Of a DNA stretch of 64,000 bases, positions 8,805 through 17,960 are shown piece after piece (positions within the stretch are counted from its first letter, which is position 1; every line of letters starts with the position of its first letter). Position numbers and translations under genes: made by a program. The notes below the pieces were generated by a model. It ran no database searches and had not been told where the DNA came from. It worked only from the letters and a program-made list of their open reading frames with translations. Where the stretch lies: the NCBI RefSeq assembly GCF_024105735.1, contig NZ_JAAAML010000001.1:1187809-1251808 (forward strand), read 5' to 3'. The DNA is from Parahoeflea alexandrii. GTDB taxonomy: Bacteria > Pseudomonadota > Alphaproteobacteria > Rhizobiales > Rhizobiaceae.

Positions 8805-10424
8805 ATGAAATACGCTTTCGAAACAATCGCCGTGGGCATAGGCGCCTTCCTGGCGTTGCTCGGCGTGGCTTTCGCCAAGGACGACCTGTTCGCGGCCCAT
8901 ATGTGGGTCCTGTTCTTCGTCCTGCTGGTGAGCACCGTGCTGCTGCTGCGGCGAGTCACTTTCTCACCGGCCACTGGCCAATCGGCTGATGACAAATCAG
9001 GATATTTTGACGAGGTGGTGCGCTATGGCATCATCGCAACGACCTTCTGGGGTATCGTCGGGTTTCTGGTCGGCGTTGTCGTCGCCTTGCAGATGGCCTA
9101 TCCGGACCTGAACATTGAGCCTTGGTTCAGTTTCGGTCGGATGCGTCCGCTGCACACCTCGGCAGTGATTTTCGCCTTTGGCGGCAATGCGCTGATCGCA
9201 ACGTCGTTCTACGTCGTCCAGCGCACCTCTCGCGCCCGCCTCTTCGGCGGTGATCTGGGCTGGTTCGTGTTCTGGGGCTATCAGCTGTTCATCGTCATGG
9301 CGGCAACCGGCTACCTTCTGGGCATCACCCAGGGCCGCGAATATGCCGAGCCGGAATGGTATGTCGACCTGTGGCTGACGGTTGTCTGGGTCGCCTATCT
9401 GATCGCCTTCCTCGGCACCATCATCAAGCGCAAGGAACCGCATATCTATGTGGCCAACTGGTTCTACCTTGCCTTCATCGTCACCATCGCGATGCTGCAT
9501 ATCGTCAACAATCTGGCCATGCCGGTGTCATTCCTCGGGGTGAAGAGCTATTCGGCCTTTGCCGGTGTGCAGGATGCACTGACGCAATGGTGGTACGGCC
9601 ACAATGCGGTTGGATTCTTCCTCACCGCGGGCTTCCTGGGCATGATGTACTATTTCATCCCCAAGCAGGCCAACCGTCCGGTCTATTCCTACCGGCTGTC
9701 GATCATCCACTTCTGGGCGCTGATCTTCCTGTACATCTGGGCCGGTCCGCATCACCTGCATTACACGGCGTTGCCTGACTGGGCGCAGACGCTCGGGATG
9801 GTGTTCTCGATCATGCTGTGGATGCCCTCCTGGGGCGGCATGATCAACGGTCTGATGACGCTGTCGGGCGCATGGGACAAGATCCGCACCGATCCGATCA
9901 TCCGGATGATGGTGATCGCGGTGGCCTTCTACGGCATGTCGACCTTCGAAGGTCCGATGATGTCGATCAAGGCCGTCAACTCACTCAGCCACTACACCGA
10001 ATGGACCATCGGTCACGTTCACTCCGGCGCGCTTGGCTGGGTCGGCATGATCTCGTTCGGCGCGATCTACTACCTGGTGCCCAAACTGTGGAACCGCCCG
10101 CGGCTGTACTCGATGCGGCTGGTCAACTGGCACTTCTGGCTCGCCACGCTCGGCATCGTTGTCTACGCGGCGGTTCTGTGGGTTGCCGGCATCCAGCAGG
10201 GTCTGATGTGGCGCGAATACAATGACCAGGGCTTCCTGGTGTATTCCTTCGCTGAATCCGTGGCGGCCATGTTCCCCTACTACCTGCTGCGCGCAGTTGG
10301 CGGGATCATGTATCTGGCCGGCGGCATCATCATGGGATGGAACGTGTTCATGACCATCCGCGGCTATGAACGGGACGAGGCCCCGATCCCGGGCAACGAA
10401 CCTGTCATGCAGCCGGCAGAGTAA
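8805..10424 (+). CDS. ccoN: cbb3-type cytochrome c oxidase subunit I
   Basis: Catalytic haem-copper subunit of the high-affinity cbb3 oxidase, in the inner membrane. It reduces O2 and pumps protons at low oxygen. The 539-residue protein has about twelve transmembrane helices. Conserved histidines for haem b, haem b3 and CuB are visible: [35 protein letters not shown] and the [10 protein letters not shown] segment. It is first of a four-gene operon, with ccoO 11 bases downstream, and an FNR/FixK box lies upstream. A GGGGGA ribosome site precedes the ATG. Confidence 0.96.
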   Translation: MKYAFETIAVGIGAFLALLGVAFAKDDLFAAHMWVLFFVLLVSTVLLLRRVTFSPATGQSADDKSGYFDEVVRYGIIATTFWGIVGFLVGVVVALQMAYPDLNIEPWFSFGRMRPLHTSAVIFAFGGNALIATSFYVVQRTSRARLFGGDLGWFVFWGYQLFIVMAATGYLLGITQGREYAEPEWYVDLWLTVVWVAYLIAFLGTIIKRKEPHIYVANWFYLAFIVTIAMLHIVNNLAMPVSFLGVKSYSAFAGVQDALTQWWYGHNAVGFFLTAGFLGMMYYFIPKQANRPVYSYRLSIIHFWALIFLYIWAGPHHLHYTALPDWAQTLGMVFSIMLWMPSWGGMINGLMTLSGAWDKIRTDPIIRMMVIAVAFYGMSTFEGPMMSIKAVNSLSHYTEWTIGHVHSGALGWVGMISFGAIYYLVPKLWNRPRLYSMRLVNWHFWLATLGIVVYAAVLWVAGIQQGLMWREYNDQGFLVYSFAESVAAMFPYYLLRAVGGIMYLAGGIIMGWNVFMTIRGYERDEAPIPGNEPVMQPAE

Positions 10425-10435
10425 GGAGACAAACA

Positions 10436-11167
10436 ATGTCACTCATTGAAAAACACGGCATTATCGAGCGAAATGCGACGCTGCTTCTTGTCGGCTCGCT
10501 CGTGGTGGTCTCCATCGGCGGTATCGTCGAGATCGCGCCGCTCTTCTATCTCGAAAACACCATCGAGAAAGTGGAGGGGATGCGTCCCTACGCACCGCTG
10601 GAACTTGCCGGCCGCAACATCTACATCCGCGAAGGCTGCTATGTCTGCCACAGCCAGATGATCCGTCCCTTCCGGGACGAGGTCGAGCGCTACGGCCATT
10701 ACAGCCTTGCGGCGGAATCGATGTATGATCATCCGTTCCAGTGGGGATCGAAGCGGACGGGGCCTGACCTCGCCCGCGTCGGCGACCGCTATTCGAACGA
10801 ATGGCATGTCGCGCATCTGATCGAGCCACGCTCGGTCGTGCCCGAATCGATCATGCCGAGCTACTCGTTCCTGGCGACGACCCCGCTCAAGGTGTCCAAT
10901 GTCACGGCCGATCTCACCTCCAGCCTTGCCGTCGGTGTGCCTTACACCGAAGACATGATTGCCAATGCGGAAGCCGACCTGATTGCGCAAGCCGATCCCG
11001 ATGCGGATACGTCCGGGATCGAGGAACGCTATCCGAAGGCGAAGCTCGGCGATTTTGACGGCAACCCGGCTTTGCTCACCGAGATGGATGCGCTCGTGGC
11101 ATATCTGCAGATGCTCGGCACGCTGGTCGATTTCTCGACCTACGATGAAGCCTCCGGCTACCGGTAA
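10436..11167 (+). CDS. ccoO: cbb3-type cytochrome c oxidase subunit II
   Basis: Membrane-anchored mono-haem cytochrome c subunit that passes electrons from CcoP to CcoN. The 243-residue protein has one N-terminal transmembrane anchor (about residues 14-36) and a periplasmic domain with the haem site [13 protein letters not shown] downstream methionine in SIMPSYSF is the likely axial ligand. It sits between ccoN and ccoQ in the operon, with an AAGGAG ribosome site. Confidence 0.96.
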   Translation: MSLIEKHGIIERNATLLLVGSLVVVSIGGIVEIAPLFYLENTIEKVEGMRPYAPLELAGRNIYIREGCYVCHSQMIRPFRDEVERYGHYSLAAESMYDHPFQWGSKRTGPDLARVGDRYSNEWHVAHLIEPRSVVPESIMPSYSFLATTPLKVSNVTADLTSSLAVGVPYTEDMIANAEADLIAQADPDADTSGIEERYPKAKLGDFDGNPALLTEMDALVAYLQMLGTLVDFSTYDEASGYR

Positions 11168-11179
11168 GGAGAACGCGTG

Positions 11180-11332
11180 ATGGAAACCTACACTGCAATG
11201 CGCCAATTTGCCGACAGCTGGGGGCTGGTCTTCCTGTTTGTCGTGTTTGTCGGCGCTGTCCTCTTCATGTTCCGGCCCGGCGGCAAGGCTGCCGCCGATC
11301 GGGCCGCGCAAATTCCCTTCAAGGAGGACTGA
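11180..11332 (+). CDS. ccoQ: cbb3-type oxidase small subunit CcoQ
   Basis: A 50-residue protein, METYTAMRQFADSW at the N-terminus, with one transmembrane helix (about residues 15-32) and a short polar tail. CcoQ/FixQ stabilises the CcoNOP complex. It is identified by size, topology and position between ccoO and ccoP. It starts 12 bases after the ccoO stop behind AAGGAGAA, and ends three bases before ccoP. Confidence 0.92.
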   Translation: METYTAMRQFADSWGLVFLFVVFVGAVLFMFRPGGKAAADRAAQIPFKED

Positions 11333-11335
11333 GAC

Positions 11336-12199
11336 ATGTCCGAAAAACACATTGATGACGTGTCCGGCGTCGAGACCACCGGTCATGAATGGGATGGCAT
11401 CCGTGAGTTGAACAACCCCCTGCCGCGCTGGTGGCTGTGGACGTTCTATGCCACCATCGTCTGGGCGATCGGATACATGATCGCCTATCCGGCGATTCCG
11501 CTGATCAATGGAGCCACCCCGGGGATGCTTGGCTATTCAAGCCGCGCCAATGTGGTCGCGGACCTGGCCGACGCCAAGGCCGAGCAGGGTGTTCTGCTCG
11601 AAAAGGTCGCAGCGACTCCGATCGAGGAGATCGCCTCCGATCCCGAACTGCTGCAGTTCGCCATTGCCGGCGGGTCTTCCGCCTTCAAGGTCAATTGCGC
11701 GCAGTGCCATGGTTCGGGTGCTGCCGGGTCCCCCGGCTATCCCAACCTCAATGACGACGACTGGATCTGGGGCGGAACGATCGACCAGATCTACCTGAGC
11801 ATCGCGCACGGCATCCGCTACGATGGCGACGAGGACACCCGCGTGTCGGAAATGCCGGCCTTCGGAGACATTCTCGAAGCCGAGCAGATCAACCAGGTGG
11901 CGGCCTATGTGGTCAGCCTGAGCGATACACCTGCCGATCCGTCCATGGTCGAGCCTGGCCAGGTGGTCTTTGCCGAGAACTGCGCTGCCTGTCATGGCGA
12001 CAATGCTGAAGGCCTTGCCGATTTCGGCGCGCCGCGGCTGTCCGACGGCATCTGGCTGAAGGGGTCGACCGAGGCGCAGATCGTCCAGCAGATCCGCAAC
12101 CCCAAGCACGGTGTCATGCCTGCCTGGGTGGACCGCCTCGGCGAACCGACGATCAAGCAGCTTGCCGTCTTCGTCCATACGCTGGGCGGCGGTCAGTAA
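11336..12199 (+). CDS. ccoP: cbb3-type cytochrome c oxidase subunit III
   Basis: Di-haem cytochrome c subunit that takes electrons from soluble cytochrome c or the bc1 complex. The 287-residue protein has an N-terminal domain with PLPRWWLWTFYATIVWAIGY leading into the membrane anchor. Two periplasmic haem sites follow, CAQCH and CAACH, each with a downstream axial methionine (SEMPAFGD, GVMPAW). It is the last gene of ccoNOQP. The stop is followed by an apparent terminator at 12238-12270. Confidence 0.96.
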   Translation: MSEKHIDDVSGVETTGHEWDGIRELNNPLPRWWLWTFYATIVWAIGYMIAYPAIPLINGATPGMLGYSSRANVVADLADAKAEQGVLLEKVAATPIEEIASDPELLQFAIAGGSSAFKVNCAQCHGSGAAGSPGYPNLNDDDWIWGGTIDQIYLSIAHGIRYDGDEDTRVSEMPAFGDILEAEQINQVAAYVVSLSDTPADPSMVEPGQVVFAENCAACHGDNAEGLADFGAPRLSDGIWLKGSTEAQIVQQIRNPKHGVMPAWVDRLGEPTIKQLAVFVHTLGGGQ

Positions 12200-12237
12200 A
12201 ACCTGAACCGGTCCCGACCAGGACCCGCGAAAAACCG

Positions 12238-12270
12238 AACCCGCCGGATGCAAGTCTGGCGGGTTTTCCC
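12238..12270 (+). terminator. Likely terminator of ccoNOQP
   Basis: An eight-base inverted repeat (AACCCGCC at 12238-12245 and GGCGGGTT at 12258-12265) closes a 12-base loop and runs into TTTT. It begins 38 bases after the ccoP stop. Confidence 0.75.
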
Positions 12271-12411
12271 TGTCGCGACATGGCGCGGTCGCCTCCGGTG
12301 CAATTCCGGTGTGTTGGTGATAGTGGTCTGCGATGGCCGGACCGTCAGCCTGCGCCATGCGCGGAGCTGGAGGGGTTTTGGATCTCGATCAAAAGCTGCC
12401 TCAGAGCGGGT

Positions 12412-12648
12412 TCAGCTGATCGAAACGGGTGCTTTGTCCCGAAAGCGCGTATCCGCCGACGCCAGTCTGTAGTGAAATCCATTGCACATCTTGTTGTGTG
12501 CCAAACGACCTGCCTCAACAACCGCAGCGTCTACCGATGCAAATTCAGCCGAATTCTTTTCCTGCAATTCATTGGATCTGTATGTCTCGCAAAGAACCCG
12601 TGCGCCTGTTTGAGCCCCGGTCTCAATTGTGATCGTGTACACTGTCAT
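12412..12648 (-). CDS. Small hypothetical protein
   Basis: A possible 78-residue protein beginning MTVYTITIETGAQTGARV and ending near SADTRFRDKAPVSIS, in an AT-richer stretch. The N-terminal alternation of hydrophobic and polar residues looks like a real beta-strand opening, and the sequence has normal amino acid balance, unlike shadow frames. A longer frame begins at 12765. I do not recognise the family, and no neighbour helps. It could be a chance open frame. Confidence 0.4.
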   Translation of the reverse strand: MTVYTITIETGAQTGARVLCETYRSNELQEKNSAEFASVDAAVVEAGRLAHNKMCNGFHYRLASADTRFRDKAPVSIS

Positions 12649-13076
12649 CGCGTTGTTTAAGATTCGTTCCAGGAAAATTGTGTGAAATATTTCCTGAACG
12701 CTGGAGTTGTTCGTATCCGCGAGAATTGGCATAAGTACGTCGAACAGATTTTCCGAGCATCGCATTCGAAGCTCCCGCCGAATCGGTTGCAGTAAACACC
12801 CAAACGCTGTTTGTATTTAAGTTCTCCATAAAATTCTTAAACAGGTCAATTTGCCAGAAGTATTCACTAAATTCTGACAGGGCCGGCTCTCGTTTCGTGC
12901 AAGGCGACAAGCTGAAGCCTGTCCCTTACGGCTGCATCATCTGCCTTGAGATCACGCGCGCGCGGTCGCATCGATCAGGCTGCATTCTCCATCCGAACTC
13001 CTCCGAGTTCGAAAGCAAACCATCAGTCTGTCGTGGTTGGCACTCCTACCTGCAGGCGGAGCCACCTATCCTTTGC
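12649..13076. other. Intergenic stretch without a recognisable gene
   Basis: This AT-richer stretch lies between the small open frame and the DUF4198 gene. Open frames exist on both strands but none has a convincing ribosome site or recognisable motif. I see no RNA gene. Confidence 0.5.
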
Positions 13077-13904
13077 TTACTCCACGCCAAATGTCAGTGA
13101 GGCCCAGTAACTCTGCCAGTCGGCATTGCGGTCGGGCGCGGCTTCTATCATGTGCACGGATGCGGCCATGTAGGAGCCGGAAGCGGGCAGGGTGAAGCTG
13201 GCGCGGCCATTGCCGTCGGTGCGGGTGAGGGTTCGCGTGGCCTCGTCAGCTGTTCCCTTCTTGTAAAACAGGGCCACTTGCGTGTCCGGCAGCGCCCCTC
13301 CCTCCCATAGCAGGGTAAAGCTGATCTCGGCTCCGGGAACGAGCTTTGAGGGGGTGTCCGCGGCGACGAGTTCGAGCCGCATGCCGATGGCTCGATCCTG
13401 GTCGGCCTCGGCATCCCCGACGGCGACCAGCGTCTTGGCGCAGCGCGTGTAGATTTCACGGATGTCATCACGCGGAAGCCCGCGGGCGTCGTGAACGGCG
13501 GCAATCTTGTCGAGACCCTCGTAGTCCAGATAGAACTGGAACTTGTCCCACTGCCGGAACCGGATGCGTTCGCCGGCAGAGACATAGGTGAAGATCGACA
13601 GGCCCTCGGTGCGCGGCAGCAAGCTCAGTGCCGGCAGGTCGCCGGTGACGCCCTCCACATCCGCCGCGCCAAGCCGGTCATGACGCTCGAAGGCGGCGAA
13701 ACGGGACGGGATGTAGGGGAAGGCGTCGCCGGTGAAATCCTGCCCGACACGGAGGTCGGCCTCGATGGTCGCACCCGCTTCGATTGAAAAATCGGCGGGC
13801 TCGATCCAGAATTCATGGGCAGAGACTGGACTTGCGGCCAGTATCGCTCCAATTAGTGCCGATGCCGTCCCAAGATACGGGCTGCGACGTGCCGGTCGTT
13901 CCAT
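13077..13904 (-). CDS. DUF4198-domain periplasmic protein
   Basis: A 275-residue exported protein. A signal peptide is clear: basic MERPARRSPYLG, a hydrophobic core, then ASPVSAHEFW with cleavage after SA. The mature start with His-Glu-Phe-Trp-Ile-Glu-Pro is typical of DUF4198/NikM-like proteins, which are linked to transition-metal uptake. The C-terminal part (FTLLWEGGALPDTQVALFYK, then TDGNGRASFTLPASGSY) resembles a beta-sandwich. It is divergent from a HupE/UreJ gene whose start is within about 30 bases, suggesting a shared metal-related role. I chose the ATG at 13904, preceded by GGAGA. Confidence 0.8.
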   Translation of the reverse strand: MERPARRSPYLGTASALIGAILAASPVSAHEFWIEPADFSIEAGATIEADLRVGQDFTGDAFPYIPSRFAAFERHDRLGAADVEGVTGDLPALSLLPRTEGLSIFTYVSAGERIRFRQWDKFQFYLDYEGLDKIAAVHDARGLPRDDIREIYTRCAKTLVAVGDAEADQDRAIGMRLELVAADTPSKLVPGAEISFTLLWEGGALPDTQVALFYKKGTADEATRTLTRTDGNGRASFTLPASGSYMAASVHMIEAAPDRNADWQSYWASLTFGVE

Positions 13905-13931
13905 TGTGATTTCTCCAAAGTGGCTTTCCAG

Positions 13932-15089
13932 ATGAAGATGTGTTCCCGTACAATAAATCAAGTGTTTGCGAGCCTGTTGGTCGCCGTTCTCATGGTTGTC
14001 GCGGGGTCTTCAGCCTTGCGTGCGCACGAGATCCGGCCCGCGATCGCCGATCTGGTTTTTGACGGAGACGGCACGGTCCGGCTCGACATGTCGCTGATCC
14101 TGGAAGCGGCCTTGGCGGAAATCGGGGCGGAACACAGCGACACCGACGAGAGCCCCAATGCCGCGCGCTATGACGACCTGCGGCTTCTCGACGAGAGTGC
14201 ACTGGCAGCGGAGTTCGAGCGCTTCAAGCCACGCTTTCTCGAGGGGGTCAGCCTGAGCGCGGACGGCGTCCGCATTCCGCTCGAGGTCACGACTGTGGAG
14301 CTCGACCCGGTCGGGGACACGGATTTTGCCCGGTTGAGCCGTCTGCAACTTGCCGGTCCGGTTCCGGAGGGGGCCGAAAGCGTTGTCTATTCCTTCGACC
14401 CCGCGTTTGGCCCAAGCGTTATCCGGGTGCCCGATGGGCAGGGCGAGATCAGCTATTCCGCCTATCTGGGTGACGGCGGTCCGAGCGAGCCGATCCCGGT
14501 TGTGGGCGGGCTCACGGTGAGCGCCGCGCAGGTGTTCTGGGACTACATCGGCGTCGGTTTCACCCACATCGTTCCCAAGGGGCTCGATCACATCCTGTTC
14601 GTTGTCGGGCTGTTCCTGCTGTCGCCGCGGCTCAAGCCGCTGTTGATCCAGATCACCTCGTTCACCATCGCGCATTCGGTGACGCTGGCGCTGGCGATGA
14701 TGGGGCTCATTTCTGCCCCGGCCAGCATTGTCGAGCCACTGATTGCCGCCTCCATCGTGTTCATCGCGGTCGAGAACCTGGCAACCAACCGGCTCAGTCC
14801 GTGGCGGCCTTTCGTGGTGTTCGGCTTCGGGCTGCTGCACGGCCTCGGCTTTGCCGGCGTGCTGACCGAGTTCGGGCTGTCGCCGGCGCATTTTGCCAGC
14901 GGGCTGATCGGGTTCAACATCGGTGTGGAAGTCGGGCAACTGGCCGTGGTGGCCGCCTGTTATGCTCTGTTCGGCGCCTGGTTCTCGGATAAGAGCTGGT
15001 ACCGGGCGCGCGTGACCATGCCGATGTCGCTGGCCATCGCCTTCGTGGCCGTGTGGTGGTTTGCCGAGCGCACGGGGCTCGTTGCCTGA
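13932..15089 (+). CDS. HupE/UreJ-family membrane protein
   Basis: Probable nickel or cobalt permease of the HupE/UreJ type, 385 residues. A signal-like N-terminal helix precedes ALRAHEIRPAIADL; a periplasmic domain of about 190 residues follows; then comes a membrane domain of roughly six helices. HupE motifs are visible: GFTHIVPKGLDHILFVVGLF, SFTIAHSVTLALA, and GLLHGLGFAGVL, with the histidines expected to handle metal. A GTG at 13920 and ATGs at 13932 and 13938 are all possible starts. No hydrogenase or urease gene is in the window, so the metal's use is unknown. Confidence 0.85.
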   Translation: MKMCSRTINQVFASLLVAVLMVVAGSSALRAHEIRPAIADLVFDGDGTVRLDMSLILEAALAEIGAEHSDTDESPNAARYDDLRLLDESALAAEFERFKPRFLEGVSLSADGVRIPLEVTTVELDPVGDTDFARLSRLQLAGPVPEGAESVVYSFDPAFGPSVIRVPDGQGEISYSAYLGDGGPSEPIPVVGGLTVSAAQVFWDYIGVGFTHIVPKGLDHILFVVGLFLLSPRLKPLLIQITSFTIAHSVTLALAMMGLISAPASIVEPLIAASIVFIAVENLATNRLSPWRPFVVFGFGLLHGLGFAGVLTEFGLSPAHFASGLIGFNIGVEVGQLAVVAACYALFGAWFSDKSWYRARVTMPMSLAIAFVAVWWFAERTGLVA

Positions 15090-15198
15090 CCAAAAATAGT
15101 GATGCCATGGCGCGATTTGGCGCGCCTTCGATGAAACGTCGCATCTAGTCTGCCGGAACACCCCGTTTCAGGGTGTGTTTTGCTGGGGGAGACTTGCA

Positions 15199-16305
15199 AT
15201 GCCACCGTTCCTGTCGATTTCGCGCCGTACCCGGCGCACACCGTTCACTGACCGCGTCACCGCCGCGGGCGTGTCGGCCTACACCATCTACAATCACATG
15301 CTGTTGCCCACCGTGTTCCGGTCGGTGACGGAGGATTACCGGCATCTCAAGACCGCGGTGCAGGTCTGGGACGTGGCCTGCGAGCGGCAGGTGGAAGTGC
15401 GCGGTCCCCAGGCGGCTGAACTGGTGCAGATGCTGACCCCGCGCGATCTCTCGGACATGATCATCGGCCAGTGCCTTTATACACCGATGGTGGATGAGAC
15501 CGGCGGCATGCTCAACGACCCGGTAACCGTCAAGCTTGACGAGGACCGCTACTGGGTGTCGATCGCCGACAGCGATCTTCTGTTCTGGGTCAAGGCGCTG
15601 GCGCACGGGTTCAGGCTCGCCGTCGACGTGTTCGAACCGGATGTCTCGCCGCTTGCGATCCAGGGCCCGCAGGCCGACGAGCTGGCTTCCCGGGTGTTCG
15701 GCGACGCGGTGCGGTCGATCCGCTTCTTCCGCTACAAGCGGCTGTCCTTCAACGGCGCAGAGCTGGTGGTGGCGCGCTCGGGCTACTCCAAGCAGGGCGG
15801 CTTCGAGATCTATGTCGAGGGAGCCCAGCACGCAGAGCCGCTGTGGGATGCGCTGTTCGAGGCGGGCAGGGATCTCGACGTGAGGGCCGGATGTCCCAAT
15901 CTGATCGAACGGATCGAAGCGGGGATGCTGTCCTACGGCAATGACATGACCCGCGCCAATACGCCGCATGAATGCGGGCTGGGGCGGTTTTGCGACACGC
16001 GCTCGGCCATCGGCTGCGTCGGGCGCGATGCATTGCTGCGGGTCGCAAAGGAAGGTCCGCTCAAGCAGATCCGCTATCTCGAGATCGAGGGAGATGCGGT
16101 CCCGCCATGCACGGAACCATGGCTTGTCAGGGCCGGAGACGAGGTTGTCGGCCAGATAACATCGGCTGCCTTGTCGCCGGATTTCGGGACAAATGTGGCG
16201 ATTGGAATGATTGGCCGCGACTTCTGGGAAGAGGGGACACTGCTTGATGTCATGGCTCCCGATGGCGGTCGCAGGGCACGGGTGCGGGCAGGCAGCTGGC
16301 TGTGA
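15199..16305 (+). CDS. dmdA: DMSP demethylase-like GcvT-family protein
   Basis: A 368-residue member of the glycine-cleavage T-protein superfamily. Its N-terminal signature (LSISRRTRRTPFTDRVTAAG, then YNHMLLPTVF) and internal segments (VQVWDVACERQVEVRGP, VARSGYSKQGGFEIYV, CPNLIERIEAGMLSYGND) agree with my memory of marine DmdA proteins. DmdA moves a methyl group from dimethylsulfoniopropionate to tetrahydrofolate, giving methylmercaptopropionate. The ATG at 15199 follows GGGGGAG. It lies between hupE and fixG, with no other DMSP gene in the window. A related aminomethyltransferase paralogue is the main alternative. Confidence 0.72.
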   Translation: MPPFLSISRRTRRTPFTDRVTAAGVSAYTIYNHMLLPTVFRSVTEDYRHLKTAVQVWDVACERQVEVRGPQAAELVQMLTPRDLSDMIIGQCLYTPMVDETGGMLNDPVTVKLDEDRYWVSIADSDLLFWVKALAHGFRLAVDVFEPDVSPLAIQGPQADELASRVFGDAVRSIRFFRYKRLSFNGAELVVARSGYSKQGGFEIYVEGAQHAEPLWDALFEAGRDLDVRAGCPNLIERIEAGMLSYGNDMTRANTPHECGLGRFCDTRSAIGCVGRDALLRVAKEGPLKQIRYLEIEGDAVPPCTEPWLVRAGDEVVGQITSAALSPDFGTNVAIGMIGRDFWEEGTLLDVMAPDGGRRARVRAGSWL

Positions 16306-16309
16306 CGGA

Positions 16310-16323
16310 TTGATCTTGATCAA
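16310..16323. promoter_or_regulatory. Perfect FNR/FixK box upstream of fixGHIS
   Basis: TTGATCTTGATCAA is an exact match to TTGAT-N4-ATCAA. It begins five bases after the dmdA stop and is centred about 60 bases before the preferred fixG start. If it acts at -41.5, transcription would begin near 16358. That would favour the ATG at 16377 for fixG. Confidence 0.88.
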
Positions 16324-16376
16324 GGCATATGGGAGGTCGCGGATGCATGGTGCGCTCCAAACCAACGGTGCCCGAT

Positions 16377-17960
16377 ATGAACACGCAGACTCCCGTAGAC
16401 CCTTCAGCAGATCCCGATGAAATCGAACGGCTAGAGGCCGAGGCGGTCAATGCCGCCTGGAAACGCAAGCCGCTCTATGAGGCCCGCAAGAAGATCTTCC
16501 CGAAGCGGGCGGAGGGCACCTATCGCCGCTTCAAGTGGCTTATCATGCTGGTGACGCTGGGCATCTACTACATCACGCCGTGGCTCAGGTGGGATCGCGG
16601 GCCGTTCGCACCCGACCAGGCGGTGTTGCTCGACCTCGCCAACCGGCGGTTCTACTTCTTCTTCATCGAGATATGGCCCCAGGAGTTCTTCTTCGTCGCG
16701 GGCCTGCTGGTGATGGCCGGGTTCGGGCTGTTCCTGATCACCTCGGCCGTCGGCCGCGCCTGGTGCGGCTACACCTGTCCGCAGACCGTCTGGGTCGATC
16801 TGTTCCTGGTGGTCGAGCGGGCGATCGAGGGCGACCGCAATCAGCGCATGAAACTTGACAGTGCGCCCTGGAGTGCCTCGAAACTCGGCAAACGCGTGCT
16901 CAAGCACGCGGTCTGGATCTTCATCGGGGTCGCCACCGGTGGCGCCTGGATCTTCTATTTTGCCGATGCGCCGACGCTGCTGATGAACTTCCTGACCGGC
17001 AATGCCGCGCCGGTTGCCTATATCACCGTGGCGATCCTGACGGCGACGACCTACACGTTCGGCGGGCTGATGCGCGAGCAGGTCTGCATCTACATGTGCC
17101 CCTGGCCGCGCATCCAGGCGGCGATGCTCGACGAGAATTCGCTGGTGGTGACCTACAATGACTGGCGCGGCGAACCGCGCGGTCGCCACGCCAAGAAGGC
17201 GGCGTCCCAGGGGCTGGTCCAGGGGGATTGCGTCGATTGCAATGCCTGCGTGGCGGTATGTCCGATGGGAATCGACATCCGTGACGGCCAGCAGCTTGAA
17301 TGCATCACCTGTGCGCTGTGCATCGATGCCTGCGACAACATCATGGACAAGCTCGACCGGCCACGCGGCCTGATCTCCTACGCGACGCTTTCGGATTACG
17401 CCGACAACATGGCGCTGGCGCAGGATCCGGAGACCGGGGCGCTGGATCCGACCCGTGTGCGGACCGCCGATGGCGGTTTCGTCGATGCGGTGAAGCATTT
17501 CAACTGGCGTATCGTCTTCCGGCCGCGGTCGCTCCTGTACATGGGCGTCTGGTCGCTGGTCGGAATTGGTCTCCTGGTGGCGCTGTTGTCGCGCGACCGG
17601 CTCGAGGTCAATGTGCTGCATGACCGAAACCCGCAATATGTGCTGGAATCCAGCGGCGACATCCGCAACGGCTATTCGGTCAAGATCCTCAACATGATCC
17701 CGGAACCACGCGTCATTTTCCTGTCGATCGAGGGGCTCCCCGGTGCGACCATGAGGATCCCCGGAATCGATCAGCCTGCGGGGGTTACCTTCGCAATCCC
17801 GGTGGAGCCAGACCGGATTCGTGAACTCAGGGTCAATGTGCTGCAGCCGAAGGATTTCGTCGCTCCCGAAACCGCGACATTCCGCTTCATCGCCGAAGAC
17901 AAGTCGAGTTTCGAACGTGACGCCTATACTGCCAACTTCCATGGCCCGGAGACGAAATGA
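16377..17960 (+). CDS. fixG: cbb3 oxidase accessory ferredoxin CcoG/FixG (RdxA)
   Basis: Membrane iron-sulfur protein needed for cbb3 oxidase assembly, thought to reduce copper. The 528-residue protein has about five transmembrane helices. Two 4Fe-4S clusters are evident from CVDCNACVAVCPMGID and CITCALCIDACDNIMD (around residues 290-330), and a membrane-embedded CGYTCPQTVW motif also appears. A C-terminal immunoglobulin-like FixG domain begins near residue 420. In-frame ATGs at 16329 and 16347 are alternatives; the one at 16347 has GGGAGG upstream. The stop overlaps fixH by four bases (ATGA). Confidence 0.94.
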   Translation: MNTQTPVDPSADPDEIERLEAEAVNAAWKRKPLYEARKKIFPKRAEGTYRRFKWLIMLVTLGIYYITPWLRWDRGPFAPDQAVLLDLANRRFYFFFIEIWPQEFFFVAGLLVMAGFGLFLITSAVGRAWCGYTCPQTVWVDLFLVVERAIEGDRNQRMKLDSAPWSASKLGKRVLKHAVWIFIGVATGGAWIFYFADAPTLLMNFLTGNAAPVAYITVAILTATTYTFGGLMREQVCIYMCPWPRIQAAMLDENSLVVTYNDWRGEPRGRHAKKAASQGLVQGDCVDCNACVAVCPMGIDIRDGQQLECITCALCIDACDNIMDKLDRPRGLISYATLSDYADNMALAQDPETGALDPTRVRTADGGFVDAVKHFNWRIVFRPRSLLYMGVWSLVGIGLLVALLSRDRLEVNVLHDRNPQYVLESSGDIRNGYSVKILNMIPEPRVIFLSIEGLPGATMRIPGIDQPAGVTFAIPVEPDRIRELRVNVLQPKDFVAPETATFRFIAEDKSSFERDAYTANFHGPETK

